Assembly: GCA_000750105.3 (NCBI GenBank)
Contig: JPHH03000043.1
Span: forward strand, 186,001-250,000
From: Tolypocladium sp. Sup5 PDA-1
Taxonomy: Eukaryota > Ascomycota > Sordariomycetes > Hypocreales > Ophiocordycipitaceae
Direction: 5' to 3'
DNA length: 64,000 nt
The notes below the pieces were generated by a model that made no database searches, had not been told where the DNA came from, and was given only the letters and a program-made list of their open reading frames with translations. Position numbers and translations under genes: made by a program. How positions within the stretch are numbered: the first letter of the stretch is position 1; the number at the start of each line of letters is the position of its first letter. Shown here one piece after another: positions 1-13,921 of the stretch.

Positions 1-1599
1 ATAATAATAATTATAATATATACTTATTAAATAAATAGAATAATAGATAGTTCCTAAGAGAATTAATAATAAAGACTCTTACTATAACTAAATAACGAGG
101 AGTATCTAGGTTACGAGGTATAATAGATGGACGTAGACTTAAGTAATAATAGGAGGAACCTAAGCTATGTAATTAATTAAGGGAATTAGTTAAACTAAAT
201 AATAGACTTAAATTCGCTTATCTAGGAGGATTTACTAAGAAATAGATTTAATAATATAGCGAAGAATACTAGGAGAAGATACGAGAATACGATTAAGAAA
301 GATAGCGAAGCCGCCTTACCCGCGAAATAAATAAATAAGAAAGAAAGTAATTATATATTTAAGTAAGATAATACTTTAAGGATAAAGAAATAGCTATAAT
401 ACTTACCTAAATAAGTAAGAAACCGAATAATTTAAATAAAGGGAGTATTAATAATATAAGCTCCGAAGATAACTAATATATGCTAAGTATAACTAAAGGC
501 CGATTAGAAGTACTAACCTTATATTAGGAAAACGCGATTATTAGAGCATCGCTTAAAGGTAAGGAACTACTAGAATATAATATAGAAATAAAAAGTATAG
601 TTAATATTAGAACCTAGACTAACCCTAAATTACTTACTAAAGTTTAAAAGTCTATACTCTTATAATATAAGATAATAGTAACTATATTATTACTATAATT
701 ACTATAGATATATTAAATATAATTAAAGGAGAATTATACCTAGTAAGAGAATATAAGGATAATCTATAAATTATACTAGGATATAAGCTATATACGTAAA
801 TCTTATAGGCCTTATATATTTACTTAGACTATTTAATATATTTCCTAGTAAAAGTATAATATAATATATTTCTAACTCGATAAAAGGGATATATTATTAA
901 TAATTTATACTTAGCCTTAGAACTATATAAATAGAGAGCAAAAACACGCTATAATATATTATAAGTAATTATTATAGAACCTAATACTAATACCTTACTA
1001 GAGTATTAAAAGGATAGATTTATTAACTTAATACACGCGTCCCTAACTTACTATGCCTATTAATTTAGAAAAGTATAGGAATAGTATAGGTATATCGCGA
1101 TTAGTTAGGGAATCCCCTAAACCTAAACTAATATTATTTATATATTAATATATAATAGAGTAAGCTATAGAGATTACTAGCTACCTAGATACCTAGAGTA
1201 TATATAAGAAAAGGCATGCGAATAATATAAGGAAATTAATAATACTCTAATCTAGTATTACTAATAGACGGAAGTACTAGATAAACTATATAAAAATAGA
1301 GAAATAAGTATTATAGAGCTTTATAAGGAAAAATAAGAAGCTAAATAAAGACTCGATATATACTATAAGAAATATATAAATAATAGTAATTATGGATAGA
1401 GATATGCTATTAATTATAACTATAATAATTATTTACGATACCTAGGAGGAAAAGTAGATATCTAATATTAACTATAAGTTATAGAGAATAAATAATTTAA
1501 CTTCTAGGAAATTAAAGGGAAAAGAGGATATATTAAATAATATAAGTTAACTAAATAATAATATATAAAAGAATATAATAGTAATTAGCGAGAATATAT

Positions 1600-3756
1600 A
1601 TAGATTAAACTATAAGGTATAGAATAAGAACTAGGATTTAAAAAATAAGGCATGCTATCTATAAAAGGGCTATAGATTAGTATATAATAAAGAGATCTAA
1701 GGACCCTATATATAATAGAGATAGGTTATAGTAATAAAATAATATTAGATATCTATATCGCGGGATATTATATAATAGTACTATTAGATAGTAATATAAT
1801 AGGTAACTATATTTTACCCTAAGTTATTAATTATTATTAACTCTTATAGAAATAGAAGACTAAACTATATAAACTCTATAATATTAAAGGAGAAGTATTT
1901 AACTATAATAATAGAATTATCGATATAGAGATTAATTACCTTAATATCTCGATTTAAGGATATAAAGAAAGAGTTACCTTTAATATAATAGATATATTTA
2001 GATACGATCTTATCTTAAGATATCTATAACTATAGGAAAGTAACTTAATAATTAACTAGAGGACTAGCTAACTATATTAGGATAAGAACATAGCCCCCTA
2101 AGATTAAAAGATCTAGAAAAAAGAAGCAAAACTTTGCGATAACTTAGCTATTAAAGAAGGAAAATAATAATACCCTTTACGTAAGATATTATAGGTAATA
2201 AAGACCTAAGTAATAATTAATATAGCTCTATAACCTAGTATATAATATAAATAAAATAAAAGAAAGAAGAATAGAATCTATAAAGTTATTATTACTTTAT
2301 AAAGAAACCTTAAATAAATTAATAAAAGTATCGAAGCTATAATAATAACTAGCTTATTAAAAGATAGAATAAAGAATATTCTATAAGAATACTATAAATA
2401 TAAATAACTATTCGCGGAAGAACTCGAAACTAGATTACTAAAATATAGTTAATAAAATTATAAGATCTACCTTAAAGAAGGAATAATACCCTTATTTTAT
2501 AAAATCTATAACCTTAACGAAAAGTAACTAGAAACGCTATATGATTATATTAATAAGAATTTAAAGAAAGGATATATTAGGCTATTAATATCTAAAGTAA
2601 GATATCTAGTTATATTTATCTTAAAAAAGAATAAAAAGCTTTATTTAATTATTAACTTTCGATAAATTAATAAAATTATAGTTAAGGACTATACCCCTCT
2701 ATTACTTATCTTAGAACTTAGGGACTAATTATATAATATAAAGTAGTTTATAGCCCTTAACCTTAAAGGAGCTTATAACCTTATTAAGATAAAAGAGGGA
2801 TACGAATAGATAACTACTTTTAAAATAAAGTTTAGATTATTTAAATACTTAGTAATGCCCTTCGGGCTTACTAATATACTAGTAACCTTTTAGTAAATAA
2901 TTAATAATATCTTATACGAATATCTTAATATATTTATAGTAGTATACCTTAATAATATCTTAATCTTCTCGAGGAATCTTAAAGAATATAAGGAATATAT
3001 CTATAAGGTACTATAAGTACTCTAGAATATAAAGTTATTAGTTAAACTAGAGAAAAGTAAGTTTTATATATAAGAAGTAGATTTCCTAGGATATATAATT
3101 ATACTAGGAGAAATATATATATAAAAAGAAAAAATTATATTAGTTAAGGATTAGCTAAACCTAATAAATATTAAGGATATTTAAAGTTTCCTTAGATTCG
3201 CTAACTATTATTAATAATTTATTAAGGATTATAAGAAAACTATAACTCTATTATATAAACTTATTAAGAAGGATATAACCTTTGAATAAAGTAAAGAAGC
3301 CTAAGTAGCTTTTTAGTAGATTAAGGACTTAATTACTTTAGAACTAGTTTTAGTAATCTTCGATTTAGAAAAATAAATTAAACTTAAAATAAATACCTCT
3401 AATTTCGCGCTTAAGGTATAAATCGGATAACGTAACGAAGATAGGAAACTTAAACTAATAGCCTTCTACTTAAAGAAGCTATATAGTATAGAACTTAATT
3501 ACCTTATCTATAATAAAGAATTCCTTGCGATTATTAATGCCTTTAAGGAATTTCGATATTACCTCCTTAGAAATAAATATAAGGTTAAGGTATATATAGA
3601 TTATAAGAATATCGCCTATTTTATAATAACTTAATAGCTTAATAAATAATAAATTCGATAGGCTAAATACCTTTTAGAATTCGACTATGAAATTACCTAT
3701 TAGAAAGGATCCGAGAATAGATAAGTAAATACTCTTAGTAAAAGAAGCGACTACGA
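1600..3756 (+). pseudogene. Chromovirus pol relic: protease, reverse transcriptase and RNase H part (copy 1)
   Basis: The reverse transcriptase is recognisable at about 2,640-2,975. Translation there gives a 'YLVINFR-INK' block, then 'MPFGLTN' at about 2,855-2,875, and 'VVYLNNILIFS' at 2,940-2,972, where the catalytic YxDD has become YLNN by G-to-A change. An aspartic-protease-like block lies near 1,740-1,830, and the RNase H-like segment follows to about 3,750. Many in-frame TAA/TAG codons interrupt it. The second half of pol continues at 11,694 after the nested insertion. Only catalytically dead remnants are visible. Confidence 0.82.
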
Positions 3757-3761
3757 TATAA

Positions 3762-4199
3762 TATAATAGTTTAGGTTCCTAAGGGATAAACCAGAGGTTT
3801 ATATTAGTAGGTAGGTTAGGGCGTAGCCGTTAAATAGTCTTATTATAATAGTAATAGATTAGATATCCTAGATAATAAATCGTAACTAAGAATATTATAG
3901 TAAGTAATAATAAGTATTAAAAGCTAGCGAGGTATCTATGCTATAGTAAGGAAATTAGGGGGTCTTATATACTAGGTATTATTCCTAGATTATTAAGAGC
4001 CCTTAATAATCTATTACCTAGATTACTTAGATTATTACCTAATTATAGTAATCTAGCTTACCTAGATTACTTACCGATCCTAATAATCTAATATCGCTAT
4101 ACTACTATTAGCCCGTTATTCTAACTATTATTTTATATAGCCCGTAGTAGCGCCTATATAGCTAGCCTATCCCGTAGCCCGTTAGCCTAGGTTATAATA
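3762..4199 (-). repeat. LTR of chromovirus copy 2 (3' LTR in element orientation)
   Basis: A 438-bp LTR, nearly the same as 11,252-11,688 on the same strand. On the plus strand it begins TATAATAGTTTAGG, the RIP form of TGTGACGGTTTGGG seen at the better-preserved end of the 13,922-14,334 LTR in reverse complement, and it ends at a TAATA that corresponds to TG on the element strand. Confidence 0.82.
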
Positions 4200-4899
4200 C
4201 GATATCCCCTCTCTAGAGGTCTTTATCCTCGAGACTTACTATTAGTACCTATTATATAAATACTACGCCTACGCCTATATTTATAAGTATAGTAACCTAT
4301 TCTTATAATTTCTCGGAATATCTTACTAACGCTATATTAGGTTATATTATAAAAAATACTAAAACTTATTCCCTTAAAACTTTATAGCGCGACGTTCTTC
4401 TAGAATTAATTCTATCGCGTCTTATAGAAATAAAGCCTTATTCTTTCTACGAGAGCGTAGGCTTATCTTACCTAGTCTTGGATTCCGATTCCGATTAGTA
4501 TTCTAAGTATATCTATCTTAATTAATCTTAGTGCGATATTCGTGGTCTTTCGCCCTCTTAACTCCGCTAGATCGCTTCTTAATATTCTAAATTCGAAACT
4601 AAGTTAGAAGCTACCGAGGAGGAACGGAGGCGTATAGACGCAAAGGTAGAGCATCTCTAAAAATAAAAGAAAATATAGTTCGAAAAGATAATATATGCGG
4701 TATCGCGAGGTATCGATAACGTAGAGGAGTTAGAGCGGGTAGAGCGCGAGGAGGCCTTATGCGAGGAGCGCCGTTAATAAGAGGACCGTCCTTTATCTAC
4801 TAGTTCTTTATTACTAAAGGATTTCCTTACCGAGTAGGATACTATATACCCTAGGGTAGCGTTATCTCCTTTCTTATTTACTAATATAGGTTTTATTAG

Positions 4900-7800
4900 G
4901 GGTTCCTCTATTAGTACTAGCGTAATAATAGGTAGTAGTTTATTAAGTATTTAATAGGTTCCTAGGTATTTTCTTTATACCTATAGTTTTTCTATTTTAT
5001 AAGCTACTATTATTCTTTATTATACTTTCTTAAATCTAATATCTATTTAACTTTATATTCGTTATTATCTATAACTTTAATATAGTCTTATATTTCTATA
5101 TCTTATAGTACTATCTTAAGTAGCGAAATATAAAAGATAAGGTATATCTTTATTATTTTAGGTAGTAAAAGTTCATAGTTAATTATCGAAATAACTTTCT
5201 TAACTAGAAATAGTCTAAGTTTCTTAAAATCTAATTTATTACTTAGTTACTTTATTTTAATATTTTATTAAAGTAGGTAGACTATATCTCCCTCCTAAAA
5301 GATTAGTCCCTTTAATCTTTTCTTATTAGTATATATCGATATCCTTTATCTAATATATTCGAGTTCTTTCTTTATCTCTTTATAAAGTTCCTTTAGTTTA
5401 TCTACTTAGAGTATAGCTTATTTTACTTATAGTCCTTATCGGGTAACTTAATATACTTTAGGGTTATACCTAAAGTTAATATATAATAGCGAAACCTTCG
5501 TAGCTTCTGTAATTAAGCTATTATAAGCTAATTATACTATTAGTAACTATTTAACCTAGTCGTCCTATCTATAGTTAATATAATAATAAAGGTACTATTT
5601 AAGTATTTAATTTAACTATTTAGTCTACCTATCTATTTTAGGGTAGTAGGCTATGCTAAGCTTATATTTCGTGCTAAGCTAAGCTATTAATGCTTGCTAG
5701 AAGTTCGTAGTAAATATAGTTCCTCTATTAGAGATAATCTCGTTTAGTAATCTATAATTATATACGATTATCCTTAGGAATATATATATAAGATCTTCTA
5801 TATTACTTACTTCCTTATATAGGATAAAGTACCTATACTTAGTAAGTTAATCTATAACTACGAAGATACTATCGTATTCTACCTTTATTATAGGTTCCCT
5901 TAATAATAATAGCTTCGTAATATAGTTAAAAGCGATCGAGTCCTATAGTTTAACTAGAACTAGTAGCGGTTTTAGTTCTCTATAAGGTTTATATCGCGAG
6001 GCTTTGCTTTATACGTAAAGGGCATATTTACCGATTACCTCTTTAATAGTTTCCTTTATTCTAGAAAAATCGAATTTTTATTATATTTATTCTATCGTTT
6101 TCCTAATTCCTTAATATTTATATATTAGGTATTTATAGAATTCCCTAATAGTTTCTTCCCGTAATAGCGGTAGTAACTATATCTTATTATTATATATAGG
6201 TATATTAGAATATTCTATATCGCATCCGTTAGGTACTTCTTAAATATATATAATATATTCTTCTATCTATTCCTTAATTTTCTAAAATATTAGGTTATTA
6301 TTTTATACTTTAAATACTATATTTAATTATTTTTATTAATAGTTACTGCTTTTATTAAGTTCTAGGAGTTATCCTAATCTATAGGAGACTCCTATATCGT
6401 AGTCGCTTCTCTTACTAAGAGCATCTACTCGTCCATTCTTAGATCCTTTTCGATAGGTAATTTTATAGTTAAATTCTAAAAGGTATTCGGCCTATTAAAT
6501 TTATCGTCTATTAAGCTATTAAGTTATTGCGAAATAGGCGATATTCTTATAATCTATATATACCTTAACCTTATATTTACTTTTAAGGAGGTAATATCGA
6601 AATTCCTTAAATATATTAATAATCGCGAGGAATTCTTTATTATAGATAAGGTAGTTAAGTTCTACGCTATATAGCTTCTTTAAGTAGAAGGCTATTAGTT
6701 TAAGTTTCTTATTTTCGTCGTGTTATCTAATTTATACCTTAAGCGCGAAGTTAAAGGTATTTATTTTAAGCTTAACTTATTTTTCTAAATTAAAGATTAT
6801 TAAGACTAGTTCTAAAATAATTAAGTCCTTAATCTATTAAAAAGCTACTTAGGCTTCTTTATTTTATTTAAAAGTTATATCCTTCTTAATAAGTTTATAT
6901 AGTAGAGTTATAGTTTTCCCGTAATCCCTAATAAATCATTAGTAATAGTTAGCGAATCTAAGGAAACTTTAAATATCCTTAATATTTATTAATTTTAGCT
7001 AATCCTTAACTAATATAATTTTTTCTTTTTATATATATATTTCTCCTAGTATAATTATATATCCTAGGAAATCTACTTCTTATATATAAAACTTACTTTT
7101 CTCTAGTTTAACTAATAACTTTATATTCTAGAGTACTTATAGTACCTTATAGGCATATTCCTTATATTCTTTAAGATTCCTCGAGAAGATTAGGATATCG
7201 TTAAGGTATACTACTATAAATATATTAAGATATTCGTATAAGACGTTATTAATTATTTACTAAAAGGTTACTAGTGTATTAATAAGCCTAAAGGGCATTA
7301 CTAAGTATTTAAATAATCTAAACTTTATTCTAAAAGTAGTTATTTATTCGTATCCCTCTTTTATCCTAATAAGGTTATAAGCTCTTTTAAGGTTAAGGGC
7401 TATAAACTACTTTATATTATATAGTTAGTCCCTAAGTTCTAAGATAAGTAATAGAGGGGTATAGTCCTTAACTATAATTTCGTTAATCTATCGAAAGTTA
7501 ATAATTAAATAGAGCTTTCTATTCTTTTTTAGGACAAATATAACTAAATATCTTACTTTAGATATTAATAGCCTAATATATCCTTTCTTTAGATTTTTAT
7601 TAATATAGTTATATAGCATTTCTAGTTACTTTTCGTTAAGGTTATAGATTTTATAGAATAAGGGTATCGTTCCTTCTTTAAGGTAAATCCTATAATCCTA
7701 TTAATTATATTCTAGTAGTCTAGTTTCGAGTTCTTTTACGAATAGTTATTTATATTTATAATATTCCTATAGAATATTCTTTATTCTATCTTCTAATAGG

Positions 7801-10200
7801 CTTATTATTATTATAGCTTCGATACTTTTATCGATTTATTCGAGGTCTCTCTATAAGGTAGTAATAACTCTATAGATTCTATTCTTCTTTCTTTTATTTT
7901 ATTTATATCGTATACTAGGTTATAGAGCTATATTAGTTATTACTTAGGTCTTTATTGCCTATAATATCTTATATAGAGGGTATTACTATTTTCCTTCTCT
8001 AGTAGGTAAGTTATCGCGAAATTTCGCTTCTTCTTTCTAAATCTTTTAATCCTAGGGGGCTACGTTCTCGTCCTAACGTAGTTAGCTAGTCCTCTAGTTA
8101 ATTATCGGGTTACTTTCCTATAGCTATAGGTATCCTAAGATAAGATCGTATCTAAATATATCTATTATATCGAAGGTAACTCTTTCTCTATATCCTTAAA
8201 TCGAGATATCGAGGTAATTAATCTCTATATCGATAATTTTATTATTATAGTTAAATACTTCCCCTTCGATATTATAGAGTTCGTATAGTTCGGTCTTTTA
8301 TTTCTATAAGAGTTAATAACGATTAATAACTTAGGGCAAAATATAGTTACTTATCGTACTATTATCTAATAGTGCTATTATACGATATCCCGCGATATAG
8401 ATATCTAATATTATTTTATTACTATAACCTATTTCTATTATATATAAGGTCCTTAGATCTCTTTATTATATACTAGTCTATAGCCCTTTTATAGATAGTA
8501 TGCCTTATTTTTTAAATCCTAGTTCTTATTATATACCTTATATAGGTTATTTTTATAATTAAATAGTTTAATCTATATATATTCTTACTAATTACTACTA
8601 TATTCTTTTATATATTATTATTTAATTAGCTTATACTATTCGATATATCCTCGTTTTCCTTTAATTTCCTAGAAATCGAATTACTTATTCTTTATAACTT
8701 ATAATTAGTATTAGATATCCGCTTTTCCTCCTAGGTATTGTAAGTAGTTATCGTAGTTATAATTAATAGCATATCTCTATCTATAGTTACTATTATTTAT
8801 GCGTTTCTTATAGTATACGTTAAGTCTTTATTTAGCTTCTTATTTTTCCTTATAAAGCTCTATAATACTTATTTCTCTATCTTCGTATAGTTTATCTAGT
8901 ACTTCTATCTATTAGTAATACTAGATTAGAGTATTATTAATTTCCTTATACTATTCGCATACCTTTTCTTATATATACTCTAGGTATCTATATAGCTAGC
9001 AATCTCTATAGCTTACTCTATCGCATATTAGTATATAGATAATATTAGTTTATATTCGGGGGATTCCCTAACCAGTCGCGATATACTTATACTATTCCTA
9101 TATTTTTCTAAATTAATAAGCGTAGTAAGTTAGGGATACGTATATCGAGTTAGTAAATCTATCCTTTTAATAATCTAGCGGGGTATTAGTATTAGGTTCT
9201 ATAATAACTACTTATAGTATATTATAGCGTGTTTTCGCTCTCTATTTATATAGCTCCGAGGCTAGGTATAGATTATCGATAATATATCCCTTTTATTAAG
9301 TTAGAAATATATTATATTATACTTTTACTAGGAAATATATTAAATAGTCTAAGTAAATACATAAGGCCTATAAGATCTATATATATAGCTTATATCCTAG
9401 TATAATTCGTAGATTATCCCCGTATTCTCTTACTAGGTATAATTCTCCTTTAATTATATTTAGTATATCTATAGCGATTATAGCAATAGCGTAGTCGCTA
9501 CTATCTAGTATAGGTCTATATCGTAAGAGTATAGACTTCTAAACTTTAGTAAGTGGTTTAGGGTTAGTCTAGGTTTTAATATTAACTATACTTTCTATTT
9601 CTATATTATATTCTAGTAATTCCTTGCCTTTAAGCGATACTTTAATAGTCGCGTTTTCTTAATATAAGGTTAGTACTTCTAATAGGCCTTTAATTATACT
9701 TAGCGTATACTAGTTATCTTCGGAGCTTATATCGTCGATACTCCCTTTATCTAAATTATTTAGTTACTTACTTATCTAGGTAAGTATTATAGCTACTTCT
9801 TTATCCTTAAAGTATTATCTTACTTATATAAATAGTCGCTTTCTTTCTTACTTATTTATTTCGTAGGTAAGGCGGCTTCGCTATCTTTCTTAGTTATATT
9901 CTTATATCTTCTCCTAGTATTCTTCGCTATATTATTAAATCTATTTCTTAGTAAATCCTCCTAGATAAGCGAATTTAGGTCTATTATTTAGTTTAACCAA
10001 TTCTCTTAATTAATTACGTAGCTTAGATTCCTCCTATTATTACTTAAGTCTATATCTATCTATTATACCTCGTAACCTAGATACTCCTCGTTATCTAGTT
10101 ATAGCGAGAGTCTTTATTATTAGTTCTTTTAGGAACTATCCGCTATTTTATTTATCTAATAGGTATATATTATAATTATTATTATAGTATACTATCTAGT
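4900..10200 (-). pseudogene. Chromovirus gag-pol relic (copy 2)
   Basis: The minus strand of this interval is the same sequence as 1-3,756 plus 11,694-13,160 with independent transitions. On the plus strand the reverse-complemented RT block 'MPFGLTN' is visible at about 7,288-7,305 and the YLNN-type catalytic block at about 7,200-7,235. The complement of the integrase AYYP region lies near 5,615-5,655, and the complement of the chromodomain near 4,940-5,000. Stops are frequent in all frames. The interval 10,200-11,251 should hold the 5' untranslated/gag part, but I could not read gag motifs confidently. Confidence 0.78.
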
Positions 10201-11251
10201 TTATATAGTTATAGCTAGCTAATTCCTTATTAATAGCGTTAAGGTATTTCTTACCTCCTAGTACTAGCTTCTAACTAAGCCTTTTTAGTTATTTATATTC
10301 GCGGGTAAAGTATTTAAACTTCCTATAATTATAGTACTTCTTACCTTCCTTAGGCTAGTCCTTCTATACTATATCTAAGTCTATTCGTCTAGGGTTCTAG
10401 GTATAGGCCTATATAGTATTCTCTATATACTTCTTTCGCTAGTTTACGCGGGGGTTATTATTATAAGGAGAGTTCTAGTAACCTCTTCCTTACTTCTTTT
10501 CTTAGTATCGCGTATATTATCTATTATCGATTTATACTACTATAGTAATATAGTCTACGAGGTCTTTAGGTTAATCCTCTCTATAGAGTTTATCTTTAAC
10601 TTTATCTTTAAGGCTATCGTAGAATCGTACTATAAGGGGTTCGTTATCCTATTTAAGTTATAAAGTAACTTACCTAAACTTAGCGGCGTACTCTAATATT
10701 AATATTTTCTATCGGAGCCCTCGAAGTTTCTACTTTACTTCTCTTCCTTTATTAGTTTTACCGAAAACCTATTTAATCGCTACTTCGAATCCTATAAAGT
10801 TTGCGAATATAGCCCTTATTTTAGTATCTCGCTCGCTATCTTTATTATCGAGGTAATCTTATATAATAAGTCTAAACTATACGAGAGCTATTCTACTAAG
10901 GTAGCTGCCTGCGTAGAGTACCTTAGCGGCGGGATCTAAGAGTTTATTAGGATAAAACTAATAATAGGCTTTAAGTTATATAAGGAAGTCCTTAAGGGTG
11001 CCGTAGGAGCTATTATATAGTCCTAGCTACTTAGGTCTAACTACTTCTCCGAGATCTTTAGTCTAACCTATCCCTTCTTTATTACTAAGCTCCTAGACCT
11101 TAAGTTATAGTATAATAAGTTCCTATACTAAGTCCTCTTTAGATATAGTAGGTCTAGTACTAGTTAATCCTTCGCGTTAAGTAAGTATATTAACTATAAT
11201 ATAGTATTATTTAAGGTAACGCGGTAACCTCCTAAATAAGAGCTTTTAATA

Positions 11252-11688
11252 TATAATAGTTTAGGTTCCTAAGGGATAAACTAGAGGTTTATATTAGTAG
11301 GTAGGTTAAGGCGTAGCTATTAAATAGTCTTATTATAATAGAATAAATCGGATATCCTAGATAGTAAATCGTAATTAAGAATATTATAGTAAGTAATAAT
11401 AAGTATTAAAAGCTAGTGAGGTATCTATGCTATAGTAAGGAAATTAGGGGGTCCTATATACTAGGTATTATTCCTAGATTATTAAGAGCCCTTAATAATC
11501 TATTACCTAGATTACTTAGATTATTGCCCGATTATAGTAATCTAGCTTACCTAGATTACTTACCGATCCTAATAATCTAATATCGCTATACTACTATTAG
11601 CCCGTCGTTCTAACTATTATTCCATATAGCCCGCAGTAGCGCCTACATAGCCGGCCTATCCCGTGGCCCGTTAGCCTGGGTCGTAATA
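11252..11688 (-). repeat. LTR of chromovirus copy 2 (5' LTR in element orientation)
   Basis: A 437-bp direct repeat of 3,762-4,199. The last 60 bases or so (about 11,620-11,688) keep more G and C than the other copy, so the boundary can be read well. It is followed at once by the TATAA target duplication and by the integrase half of copy 1. Confidence 0.82.
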
Positions 11689-11693
11689 TATAA

Positions 11694-13160
11694 GAGTCCC
11701 TTATAGATTAAGATAACTCCTAGAACTTAATAAAAGTAGTAATTATTAATAGAAATAATTAAATATAGTATTTATAGTATAAGATAATAACCTAATACTC
11801 TAGAAAATTAAGGAATAAATAGAAGAAAATATTATATATATTTAAGAAGTACTAAAAGGATATTATATAGAGTATTATAATATACTTATATATAACGATA
11901 AAATATAGCTACTACTACTATTATAAGAAAAAACTATTAGGGAATTCTATAAATACTTAATATATAGATATTAAGGAATTAGGAAAACGATAGAGTAAAT
12001 ATAATAAAAATTCGATTTTTCTAGAATAAAGGAAACTATTAAAGAGGTAATTAATAAGTATGCCCTTTATATATAAAGCAAAGCCTTATAATATAAACCT
12101 TATAGAGAACTAAAACTACTACTAGTTCTAGTTAAATTATAAGACTTAATCGCTTTTAATTATATTATAAAGCTATTATTATTAAGAGAACTTATAGTAA
12201 AGGTAAAATACGATAATATCTTCGTAATTATAGATTAACTTACTAAGTATAGGTACTTTATCCTATATAAGGAAGTAAGTAATATAAAAGATCTTATATA
12301 TATATTCCTAAGGATAATTATATATAATTATAGACTACTAAATAAGATTATCTCTAATAGAAGAATTATATTTATAGCGAACTTCTAGCAAATATTAATA
12401 GCTTAGCTTAGTATAAAATATAAGCTTAGTATAGCCTACTACCCTTAGATAAATAAGCAGACCGAATAGTTAAATTAAATACTTAAATAATACCTTTGCT
12501 ATTATATTAATTATAGCTAAGATAATTAAGTTAAATAATTACTAATAGTATAATTAGCTTATAATAGCTTAATTATAAAAGCTACGAAGGTTTTATTATT
12601 ATACGCTAACTTTAGGTATAACTCTAAAGTATATCGAGTTATATAATAAGGACTATAGGTAAAATAAGCTATACTTTAAGTAGATAAATTAAGAGAGCTT
12701 TATAAAAAAATAAAGAAGGAAGTCGAATATATTAGATAATAATATATACTAATAAAAAAAGATTAAAGGGACTAATCTTTTAGGAGGGAGATATAATCTA
12801 CTTACTATAACGAAATATTAAGATAAAGCAATTAAGCAATAAATTAAATTTTAAAAAACTTAGACTATTTCTAGTTAAGAAAGTTATTTTAATAACTAAC
12901 TATAAACTTTTATTACCTAAGATAATAAAGATATACCTTATCTTTTATATTTCGCTATTCGAAATAATATTATAGGATATAGAAATATAGGACTATATCG
13001 AAGTTATAGATAATAATAAATATAAAGTTAAATAAATATTAGATACTAGGAAGTATAATAAAGAATAATAATAGCTAGTTAAATAGAAAGGATATAGATA
13101 CGAAGAAAATACCTAGGAACCCGCTAAATATCTTAAGAACTACTAGCTATTACTAAGGCA
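11694..13160 (+). pseudogene. Chromovirus pol relic: integrase and chromodomain (copy 1, continued)
   Basis: This continues the pol reading of 1-3,756 after the nested insertion. The integrase core is visible as 'VIID-LTKYRYFI' near 12,225-12,260, 'NKIISNRRIIF' near 12,340-12,372 and 'AYYP-INKQTE' near 12,430-12,465. At about 13,085-13,150 a C-terminal block reads 'KGYRYEENT-EPAKYLKN', matching the GY-x-x-x-x-x-T-W-E-P core of retrotransposon chromodomains with the Trp codon turned into a stop. The chromodomain places the family among chromoviruses, which known members use to target heterochromatin. Confidence 0.82.
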
Positions 13161-13921
13161 ATTCCGCTAGACTTATAAATAGATACTAGAGGACCTATAT
13201 CTATAAGGTCCTCGCCTAGACTAAGGGATAATTAGTCGAACTCGTTAGGAACGCCTAGTAACTAAAGGTTATCTACTACCTAACGTTTATAGGACTCTAG
13301 CGTAAGAATAAGCCTATCTTCCTTATCTATCTTAGCTATACCCCGCTAGAATAACTTAGTACTCTTCTCTTTCGCCTTCCTCTTAATATAGCAAATACGA
13401 GTAAGATAATTTAACGCCTTAGATAATTATAATTAGAGCTTCTCTAGTAACTCCCTAGCCTCCTCCTCCTTAGTATTTAATTTTCTTTATTAATCTATTA
13501 AGCGCGTTACTAAGAAAATTAATAAATAATAGAAAGAAATATATAAGGAAGCGAGATAAATAGGATAACGCTATTAAAATACTATTATAATTCGAACGAC
13601 CCCGTCTTATATACTTATAGTAGCGGGAAGAGCCCCCTACTATATTATAAGTTAACTTCCGCTTAAAATAAAAAGTATAAGGCATATCTATAGCGCTACC
13701 TTTAGCTAAGATAAGGGAAGCTAGATAGTCGCGTTTAAAGGATTTATAAGATTTTAGTTTTTTAATATAACCTAATATAGTATTAGTATAATATCTTAGA
13801 ATAATTATAAGAATAGGTTACTATACCTATAAATATAGGCATAGATAGGGTATTTATATATTAGTTATAGGTATTATAAGGCTAGGTCTTAGGGATAAGA
13901 CTATTAGGAGAGGGGATATCG
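13161..13921. other. Element 3' untranslated region between chromodomain and LTR
   Basis: About 760 bases between the chromodomain relic and the 3' LTR of copy 1. The A+T-rich ORF on the minus strand at 13,470-13,685 has low-complexity aliphatic content and no recognisable motif, so I treat it as fortuitous. The counterpart in copy 2 is roughly 4,200-4,900. Confidence 0.5.

Larger units (their letters stand above)
3762..11688 (-). mobile_element. Nested chromovirus copy 2 (minus strand) inside copy 1
   Basis: A complete but RIP-degraded element of about 7.9 kb with direct LTRs at 3,762-4,199 and 11,252-11,688. Its flanks are TATAA at 3,757-3,761 and TATAA at 11,689-11,693, a 5-bp target-site duplication as expected for Ty3/gypsy. 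The uninterrupted target can be read in the element's own pol near 6,390-6,410 on the complementary strand, which confirms that it landed in the pol of copy 1. Its internal region, read on the minus strand, repeats the copy 1 order: RT around 7,000-7,620, integrase around 5,540-6,200, chromodomain around 4,940-5,000. Confidence 0.87.

Noticed and set aside
13470..13685. Minus-strand 71-codon ORF in the element 3' region
   Set aside because: A+T-rich aliphatic/Tyr/Arg composition typical of RIPped DNA, with no start context and no motif; it lies between the chromodomain and the LTR.
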